Assembly: GCF_001305515.1 (NCBI RefSeq) | Contig: NZ_LJYW01000001.1 | Span: 282,226-346,225 of the forward strand | Direction of reading: 5' to 3' | DNA length: 64,000 bases | DNA from: Prosthecodimorpha hirschii | GTDB lineage: Bacteria > Pseudomonadota > Alphaproteobacteria > Rhizobiales > Ancalomicrobiaceae | Part shown: positions 58,097 through 64,000 of the stretch, piece after piece | How the letters are laid out: the number at the start of each line of letters is the position of its first letter | Position numbering within the stretch: the first letter of the stretch is position 1 | Program-made: the position numbers and the translations under genes | Notes under the pieces: model-generated | The model's input: the letters and a program-made list of their open reading frames with translations, nothing else | Database searches by the model: none | What the model was told of the DNA's origin: nothing

Positions 58097-59358
58097 GGCC
58101 GCGCCCCCTCCCCGACGGTCTCGTCGCCGGCGGCCTCGCGCCGGCGGCCGATTCCGACCACCAGGACGAGCGACCAGACGAGCGCGATGGTCTCGCCGAC
58201 CGCGACCGCCCCGACGGCATAGACGGTCGGAACCGCCGTGGCCAGTCCGGCGAGCGCGATCGCCGAGGCCGCCGCCCCGCCGACCGATACGAAGGCGAGC
58301 GGCCGGAAGCAGCGCGCGGCCTGCAGATAGGTGCCGAGGCAGATATGGCCGGTACCGATCAGGGTCGTCAGCCCCCAGGCGGCGGTCAGGACGCCGATGC
58401 CGGGATAGCGGCCGCCGAACAATCGCGGCTCGATCCATGGCCAGGCCAGCGCCAGCGTGGCCAGATAGCCGAGCGACAGGACGAGCACCCCGCCGGTGCC
58501 GAGGATCACGGTGCGCAGGGCGTCGGCGCCGCGGCGCTCGACCAGGGCCCGCGTCATTTCCGGACGGGCGACCCGCGACCAGGCCGATGCGAGCAGCGGC
58601 AGCGGCCCCATCAGGGTCCGGCCGGCCTGGACCGCACCGAGCGTGTCGGCGCCGCGCAGGGCTTGGACGGCAAAAACATAGCCGCGGAACTGCGCCTCGG
58701 TGGTGACCGCGCCGAGCAGGCTCCAGCGCGCCTCGTGCCAGAACCGGCCATAGCGGCGCCAGCCGCCGCCCCGACCGCCCGTGCCGAATCCACCATGCCC
58801 GAAGGGCCCGGTGCGATGTGCGACGGCGACGGCGGCGGCACTGCCCGTCGCCATGCCGGAGAGAAGCGCTGAAACCGGCGGCACGATCCGCCAGAGCAGG
58901 CCGGCCGCCAGCGCCGAAACCGAGACTGCGACCAGATCGATCATCAACGCCCGGCCGGCCTCGGACAGCGCGAAAGCGAGGCCGCGCTGCGTCTCGCGCC
59001 AGAGCGAGAAGAAGCAGAGCGCGAGGGCGGGTCCGACGAAGGCCGCATCGGCGCCGGCGAAGGCGAGCAGGATCGCCGCCACCGGCATCAGGGCGAGGCG
59101 CAGACGATGATCGGCACCGAGCAGGACGGAGAGGATGTCGGCCTGCGTCGCCCGGCCTTGCCCCGGCAACGAGACGCCGATCGGCGTGGCGACGAGCGCA
59201 TTGTGCACCGACCCCAGGATCAGCAGGACCGCCAGCCCATAGCTGAACCGGCCGAAGTCCGCCGGCGCCACCGTCGCGACGAGCAGCAGCGAGAGTCCCA
59301 GATTGAACGCGCTCAGCACCGCCTGATCGAGGATGGAATAGACCATCGCCCGCCGCAT
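58093..59358 (-). CDS. Polysaccharide flippase (Wzx/MATE-like)
   Basis: The 421-residue protein starts MRRAMVYSILDQAVLSAFNL and has about twelve transmembrane helices of the oligosaccharide flippase type, such as GSVHNALVATPIGVSLPGQG and a later WSLLGAVTTEAQFRGYVFAV. It would move lipid-linked units across the inner membrane. The start at 59358 has GGGAGAGGA upstream; a longer frame to 59586 is non-coding in character. It is first of a three-gene unit (wzx, wzy, GT2), divergent from wecG. Confidence 0.83.
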   Translation of the reverse strand: MRRAMVYSILDQAVLSAFNLGLSLLLVATVAPADFGRFSYGLAVLLILGSVHNALVATPIGVSLPGQGRATQADILSVLLGADHRLRLALMPVAAILLAFAGADAAFVGPALALCFFSLWRETQRGLAFALSEAGRALMIDLVAVSVSALAAGLLWRIVPPVSALLSGMATGSAAAVAVAHRTGPFGHGGFGTGGRGGGWRRYGRFWHEARWSLLGAVTTEAQFRGYVFAVQALRGADTLGAVQAGRTLMGPLPLLASAWSRVARPEMTRALVERRGADALRTVILGTGGVLVLSLGYLATLALAWPWIEPRLFGGRYPGIGVLTAAWGLTTLIGTGHICLGTYLQAARCFRPLAFVSVGGAAASAIALAGLATAVPTVYAVGAVAVGETIALVWSLVLVVGIGRRREAAGDETVGEGARP

Positions 59359-59549
59359 CGTACCATCCTCTCCCGGATCCAGGCATCGGACCTGTCCATC
59401 GAGGCCTCGCGCAAGCACGCGGCGTGCCTGCCCCGACGGCACGAAAAATGCCACGATCGCTGCGGCATGTCTGCCGATGGATGCAGGCTGTGCCAAGTGT
59501 GGACACCAATTCGGGACGTGATGCCGAAAGGCGACGGATACGACGGGCC

Positions 59550-60311
59550 ATGACGTTGACGGGCGGGGATCGGTCCCGCGTGACATTTCTGGGCGCTCCC
59601 TACGATCTGGCCCCGGTCGAGACCGTACTGGCCGCGCTCGCGCAGAGGCGTGGCGGCGAGCCGTTCCGCTATGTGGTGACGCCCAATGTCGATCATCTGG
59701 TCCGCCTGATGCGGCGTCCCGAACTCGGGCCGCTCTATGCGGACGCCTGGCAGAGCTGGTGCGACAGCCATATCGTCCGCCGCCTCGGCTTCCTGTTCGG
59801 GCTGAGGCTGCCGCATCTCAACGGCACCGACGTGGTCGAGCGAATCTTCGCCGAAGTGCTGCGCCCGGGCGACCGCATCGCCGTGATCGCGCCGCGCCCC
59901 GAGGTGCTTGGCGCGCTCGCCCGCAGCGCGCCTGCGCTCGATTTCGTCGGCCACTGCCCGCCGATGGGCTTCGCCGACGATGACGCCGCGATGGCCGCCT
60001 GCATCCGCTTCGTCGCCGATCATCCGGCCCGCTTCCTGTTCGTCGCGGTCGGCTCGCCGCAATCGGAGATGCTGGCGCAACGCCTCGCATCCGCGCCCGG
60101 CGTCACCGGGACGGGTCTGTGCATCGGGGCGGCGATGGAATTCGTCAGCGGCATGAAGACGCGGGCGCCGAAGCCGATGCAAAATCTCGGCTTCGAATGG
60201 CTGCACCGGTTGATCAGCGAGCCGCGCCGTCTGTGGCGACGCTACATTCTCGGCATCGGCCCGCTTGCGATGCTGGTCGCCCGCGAAGCCGTGCGGCGGG
60301 TCCGGCCATGA
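59550..60311 (+). CDS. WecG/TagA/CpsF family glycosyltransferase
   Basis: The 253-residue enzyme belongs to GT26, which commonly adds N-acetylmannosamine(uronate) or a similar sugar to lipid-linked GlcNAc. VTPNVDHLVRL (about 43-53), a DSHIVRRLG region, NGTDVVERIF (91-100) and VAVGSPQSEMLAQRL are family motifs. GFEWLHRLISEPRRLWRRYI gives the C-terminal signature. The sugar specificity is not certain. Its stop overlaps the next start (ATGA). Confidence 0.9.
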   Translation: MTLTGGDRSRVTFLGAPYDLAPVETVLAALAQRRGGEPFRYVVTPNVDHLVRLMRRPELGPLYADAWQSWCDSHIVRRLGFLFGLRLPHLNGTDVVERIFAEVLRPGDRIAVIAPRPEVLGALARSAPALDFVGHCPPMGFADDDAAMAACIRFVADHPARFLFVAVGSPQSEMLAQRLASAPGVTGTGLCIGAAMEFVSGMKTRAPKPMQNLGFEWLHRLISEPRRLWRRYILGIGPLAMLVAREAVRRVRP

Positions 60312-61525
60312 CCTCCGCTGCGCCCGCAACGATACCCGCCCGCAAGCCGCTCATCCTGCACATCTCCTCCGACTATCCGAACCCAATCCGGACGCCGACC
60401 ACCAACGCGGTGGAACGGCTGGTCGACCGGATGACCGACCATCCGCAGGTGGTCGTCTCGCTGCAGCGGGTCGGCCTGCCGTGGCAAACCTATTGGCGCG
60501 ATCTCGGCATGGTCGGCGGCCGGCGGCTGATCGCGCACGGCTATTTCGCTCTGCCGCTGGGCGTCGGCATGCTCGCCTGGCAATGGCGTCTCGCCCGGCG
60601 CATCCGCCGGTTCCTGGCCGCCGAGCGTATCGCGCCCGAGATCGTGCACAGCCACCGCTTCACTTTCGAGGGCATCGCCGCCTGGATGGTGGCGCGTGCC
60701 ACCGGCGCCGCGCTGTTCCAGTCCGTGCGCGGCGAGGTCGAACAGAAGGTCTTTCGGCTGAAGCCGACCTACCGGCCGCTGTTCCGGCGGATGGCGCGCG
60801 ACGCCGCCCGCATCTTCTATGTCTCGGCCTGGTACCGGGCCGGCTTCGAGCGTCATACCGGCGCCGATCCGGCCCGGACGCGGCTGCTGCCCAATATCGT
60901 CCTGAACGCGCGTCCCGAAATCGCGCCGGCGTTGCCCGATCCGCGCATCGTCGTCGCGCTCCGGCTCGACGCGCTCGACAGGAAGGGGCTGCCGGACCTG
61001 ATCGCCGCCTTCGCGGCAGCCGGCCCCGCGCTCGACGGCTTCTCGCTCGACATCGTCGGCGATGCGCCCGCCGACAGCCCGGACCGGGACCGTGTCCATG
61101 GCCTCATCGCCGCTCACGGCCTGGAAGGCCGTGCCCACCTGCGCGGTCCCGTCGGCCACGAAAACTTTCTTGCGGATCTCCCGCGGGCCCTGGTGCTCGC
61201 GATGCCGTCGCGCGACGAAACCTTCGGCATGGTCTATCCGGAAGCGCTGTTCTCCGGCGTGCCGATCCTTTACGCGGCCGGCACCGGCATCGACGGCTAC
61301 CTGGACGGGCTGGAGGTCGGCATCGGCGTCCGGCCGGGCGACGTGGCGGGGATCGCCGATGCGCTCGTCCGCCTCGTCCGCGACAATGCCCGCTACCGGG
61401 CGGCGATCCGCGCGGCGGCACCGACCCTGTTCGAGCGCCTGTCGCCGGAGGGCGTCGTCGCGCGCTACCGCGCCGAGATCGACGCCGCGACCGCGCCGGC
61501 GACCGGCCGGAGGCGCGGGGCATGA
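60308..61525 (+). CDS. Glycosyltransferase family 4
   Basis: The 405-residue protein has a GT-B layout. The N-terminal half contains HISSDYPNPIRTPTTNAVER and the acceptor domain. The C-terminal nucleotide-sugar domain has VALRLDALDRKGLPDLIAAF and the EX7E motif in SRDETFGMVYPEALFSGVP. Retaining enzymes of this family add a sugar to the lipid-linked unit. It is joined by four-base overlaps to wecG before and the acyltransferase gene after. Confidence 0.9.
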   Translation: MTSAAPATIPARKPLILHISSDYPNPIRTPTTNAVERLVDRMTDHPQVVVSLQRVGLPWQTYWRDLGMVGGRRLIAHGYFALPLGVGMLAWQWRLARRIRRFLAAERIAPEIVHSHRFTFEGIAAWMVARATGAALFQSVRGEVEQKVFRLKPTYRPLFRRMARDAARIFYVSAWYRAGFERHTGADPARTRLLPNIVLNARPEIAPALPDPRIVVALRLDALDRKGLPDLIAAFAAAGPALDGFSLDIVGDAPADSPDRDRVHGLIAAHGLEGRAHLRGPVGHENFLADLPRALVLAMPSRDETFGMVYPEALFSGVPILYAAGTGIDGYLDGLEVGIGVRPGDVAGIADALVRLVRDNARYRAAIRAAAPTLFERLSPEGVVARYRAEIDAATAPATGRRRGA

Positions 61526-62640
61526 CGGCCACGGCCTTCGCGATCTCGGTGCACAAGTCCGCCGCGTCGATCGAGGCGGAGTGGCGGCACATGGAGGCCG
61601 AAGGGGCGGTCACGGCCTTCCAGCGCTACGACTTCGTCGCACCACTCTATGCGGCCTTCGCGGCACACGGTCGTGCCGAACCGGTGATCGTCCTGGTTCG
61701 CACGGTCGACGGTGGCCGGCCGGCGATGATCCTGCCGCTCAGCCGCCATCAGGACGGCGGGCGGATCATCACCTTCGCGGATCTGCGCGTCGCCGACTAT
61801 TGCGCGCCCGTGCTCGCACGCGGCTTCACACCCGACGCGGCGACCTTCCGCGCCCTCTGGCGGCAGATCGAAACTGCGCTGCCGGCGGCCGACATCGTCC
61901 ATCTACGCAAGCTGCCGGCGACCGTCGGCGGACGACCCAATCCGCTGCTCTCGCTGCGCCCGCAAGCCGCCTTCCCGGTCCACGCCCATGGCGTCGCCAT
62001 CGCGCATCCCTGGCACCAACACGCGTCCGGTGCGATCAGCAAGAAGCAGCTCGGCGAGTTGCGCCGGAGCGAGTCCAATCTCGGCCGCCTTGGCACGCTC
62101 GGTTTCGCCTTCCACGACGGCGGCGCTGCGGCTGTGGCTCTCTTCGAAGACCTTTACGCCCAACGCACGGCGCGCTTCGCCGCGCTCGGCCGCGACGACG
62201 TGCTGGCCGACCCGATGTGGGCGGCCTTCTATCGCGACCTGGTCGCCGGCACCACGGCGCGGCCCGCGGCCCGCATGATGGGACTGACGCTCGACGGCAC
62301 CTTCATCGCGTCCGGCCTCGGCCTCGTCCATGACGGTGCCTTCCTGCTGCTGATCCCCTCGTTCGACATGCAGCGCTATGCCCGTTTCGGCCTCGGCCGG
62401 CTGCAGATCTACCGCGCGATGCAGGCCTTTGCCGAAGACGGGCTGACCTATTTCGACCTGACCATCGGCGACGAACCCTACAAGAGCGCGTTCGGGGTCG
62501 ATGACCGGACCCTGTTCGAGGTGCTCCGGCCACTCAGTCCGCGCGGCCTCCGGCTGGCCGCCGTCTGGCATGCCAAGGTCTTGCTCCGCCGGTTCCCCAC
62601 GCTGCGGGAGCGGCTTCGGCGTTGGACCGGCCGCGCCTGA
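61522..62640 (+). CDS. FemAB/GNAT-like acyltransferase (CelD/BcsL type)
   Basis: The 372-residue protein has the double GNAT-like arrangement of the CelD/BcsL family. The first part is EAEWRHMEAEGAVTAFQRYD. The second has LFEDLYAQRTARFAALGRDD, MGLTLDGTFIASGLGLVHDG and YFDLTIGDEPYKSAFG, a signature of this group. Members are found in many exopolysaccharide clusters and are thought to acylate sugars; the donor and acceptor are unknown. It overlaps the GT4 gene by four bases and precedes the chain-length regulator by 100 bases, a gap rich in A and T. Confidence 0.85.
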   Translation: MTATAFAISVHKSAASIEAEWRHMEAEGAVTAFQRYDFVAPLYAAFAAHGRAEPVIVLVRTVDGGRPAMILPLSRHQDGGRIITFADLRVADYCAPVLARGFTPDAATFRALWRQIETALPAADIVHLRKLPATVGGRPNPLLSLRPQAAFPVHAHGVAIAHPWHQHASGAISKKQLGELRRSESNLGRLGTLGFAFHDGGAAAVALFEDLYAQRTARFAALGRDDVLADPMWAAFYRDLVAGTTARPAARMMGLTLDGTFIASGLGLVHDGAFLLLIPSFDMQRYARFGLGRLQIYRAMQAFAEDGLTYFDLTIGDEPYKSAFGVDDRTLFEVLRPLSPRGLRLAAVWHAKVLLRRFPTLRERLRRWTGRA

Positions 62641-62740
62641 CCGGTCCAGGCACAAGCATTGCAATTCCAGCAAACGGGACATCGCATAGCGGCGCACTTC
62701 GCCAAAATCGTGCCAATTTGATGCAATTTGGATCGGGTTG

Positions 62741-64000
62741 ATGGTTTCCGCCGATTTCGACTTCCAAAGGACCCCGGCCGGCCCTGACCGATCGGCAGGG
62801 GCCGGGCTGGACGCGTTCGGCCGGGATGTCGCAGCCGTATTCGCCTCGCTGTGGCGGCGCAAGCTGTGGATCGCCGGGACGGTCGCCGTCGCACTCGGCG
62901 CCGCCTTCCTGTTCGTCCTGCTGTCGACGCCGCTCTACTTGTCCACGACGCGTCTCCTGATTGATCCCCGGCCGAAGCGCATCCTGGAAAGCGAAGTCGT
63001 GCCGTCCGGGCTCGGCTCGTCCTCGTCGGGTGCCGATTCCCTGCTCGTCGACAGCCAGGTCGAGATCGTCGGCTCCGACGCCGTTCTGCGCCGGGTGATC
63101 GAGGCCAATAAGCTCGCGGCCGATCCGGAGTTCCTGGTCGGCGGCGGGCCGGGCCTGACGACCCGCCTGCGCGCCCTGTTCGGCCCGGAGGCGCGCTCGG
63201 CCGAGCCGACCGAGATCGCGCTCGACCGGCTGCGGCGGCTCAGCCGGATCGCGCGGGTCGGCAATACCTATGTGATCGAGATCGGCATCTTCTCGCGCGA
63301 TGCCGAGAAGGCGGCTTCGATCGCCAACGCCATCGCGGCCGCCTATCTGACCGAACAGGCGAATGCGTCGACCAGCGCCACGCGCGAGACGACGGAATCG
63401 CTGACCGGCCGCCTCAAGGCGCTGCGCCAGGATGTCGCCGCCGCCGAGGACCGCGTCGAGGCCTACCGGCGATCGAACAGCCTCGTCGGCACCCAGGGCG
63501 TGCTGATCGACGAGCAGCAGCTTCAGGACCTGAACGGCCGTCTCGGCGCGGCGCGTCTGCAGCGCGAGGCGGCGGAGGCGCGGTTCGCTCAGAGCGCGCG
63601 GCTGGCGCGGGCGGGCGGCGGCTCGGCCGCCTCGGCGGAGGCGCTCGACAGTCCGGTCATCGCCGGCCTGCGCACCAGTCTTGCCGAATACGAGCGCAGC
63701 CTGGCCAATCTCGGCGAGCGGCTGGGGCCGCGGCATCCGCAGGTCCGCAGCCTGGAGGCCCAGAAGGCCTCGGTGAAGGCGCAACTCGACAGCGAGGTGC
63801 GTCTGGCCGTCGAGCGCGCCCGCAGCGCCCTCGATCTCGCCCGCAAGAACGAGGCGGCCCTGAACTCGAGCCTCAACGATCTCAAGCAACGGGCGCTGAC
63901 CAACAACGAGGCCCAGATCCGTCTGCGCGCCCTGCAGCGCGATGCCGAAGCCTCCCGTGGGCTGCTCGAGGCGGTCCTGTCGCGCGCCAAGCAGAGCGGC
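62741..64000 (+). CDS. Polysaccharide co-polymerase / chain-length determinant (Wzz type), cut by the window end
   Basis: The visible 420 codons start MVSADFDFQRTPAGPDRSAG. A Wzz-type first transmembrane helix follows (LWIAGTVAVALGAAFLFVLL, about 46-65), then the periplasmic DPRPKRILESE strand and a long coiled coil (about 210-410) with many Ala, Arg, Glu and Leu residues. The second helix and any C-terminal tyrosine-kinase domain lie beyond the window. This class controls chain length and export. No stop occurs before 64000. The gene is the fourth in the wecG unit, but the 100-base A+T-rich gap may carry its own promoter. Confidence 0.85.
   Translation, partial: MVSADFDFQRTPAGPDRSAGAGLDAFGRDVAAVFASLWRRKLWIAGTVAVALGAAFLFVLLSTPLYLSTTRLLIDPRPKRILESEVVPSGLGSSSSGADSLLVDSQVEIVGSDAVLRRVIEANKLAADPEFLVGGGPGLTTRLRALFGPEARSAEPTEIALDRLRRLSRIARVGNTYVIEIGIFSRDAEKAASIANAIAAAYLTEQANASTSATRETTESLTGRLKALRQDVAAAEDRVEAYRRSNSLVGTQGVLIDEQQLQDLNGRLGAARLQREAAEARFAQSARLARAGGGSAASAEALDSPVIAGLRTSLAEYERSLANLGERLGPRHPQVRSLEAQKASVKAQLDSEVRLAVERARSALDLARKNEAALNSSLNDLKQRALTNNEAQIRLRALQRDAEASRGLLEAVLSRAKQSG

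Overview
This high-GC window comes from the chromosome of an alphaproteobacterium, most likely a member of the Hyphomicrobiales (Rhizobiales). Three things point there. Housekeeping gene blocks follow orders usual in that group: argS / SPOR-domain gene / nagZ / scpA / scpB / tatABC / serS / surE, then pyrB-pyrC-plsY, and topA / rnr / DUF983 / NUDIX / rpmG. Several promoters fit the alphaproteobacterial pattern CTTGNC-N17-CTATAN. RNase E has the acidic insertion in its S1 domain seen in this class. The genus cannot be fixed from the sequence alone.

Layout. 1-4262: a tRNA-Asn with its own promoter and terminator, a solitary TadE/G-like protein and two convergent sulfotransferase-like genes; this stretch is gene-poor and accessory. 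4263-9430: recG, the groES-groEL operon under a CIRCE operator, and erpA. A tandem triplication of the groEL 3' end lies just after groEL. 9649-23337: a dense housekeeping run on the plus strand (dgt, argS, SPOR protein, nagZ, scpAB, an inserted ABC-transporter ATPase, tatABC, serS, surE). 23387-24769: seven tandem copies of a palindrome-rich unit of about 204 bp. 24803-29636: minus-strand genes (DUF502 membrane protein, speB, rplM-rpsI, an outer-membrane beta-barrel protein, a hotdog thioesterase). 30333-33170: RNase E. 33660-36653: pyrB-pyrC-plsY on the minus strand, where pyrC has lost its metal ligands. 37242-49638: aidB, two small genes, topA, a LuxR-type regulator, rnr, DUF983, NUDIX, an MFS transporter and rpmG.

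49791-64000 (cut by the window end) is a Wzx/Wzy-type surface polysaccharide locus. It contains a polyprenyl-phosphate sugar-1-phosphate transferase (initiation), WecG-, GT2- and GT4-family glycosyltransferases, a FemAB/GNAT-like acyltransferase, a flippase (Wzx), an O-antigen ligase/polymerase-like protein (Wzy), a polysaccharide co-polymerase (Wzz), a NodB-type deacetylase and a secreted alginate-lyase-fold protein. A GMC oxidoreductase / aldo-keto reductase pair completes it. The genes form four short, translationally coupled transcription units arranged around two divergent intergenic regions (52430-52639 and 59359-59549).

The most unusual items are the seven-copy 204-bp array, the repeated groEL tail, the metal-ligand-less PyrC next to a PyrB with an apparently almost leaderless promoter, and the polysaccharide locus with its GMC/AKR module and an alginate-lyase-like protein that lacks the usual catalytic His. 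No CRISPR array, transposase, integrase or prophage gene was seen.
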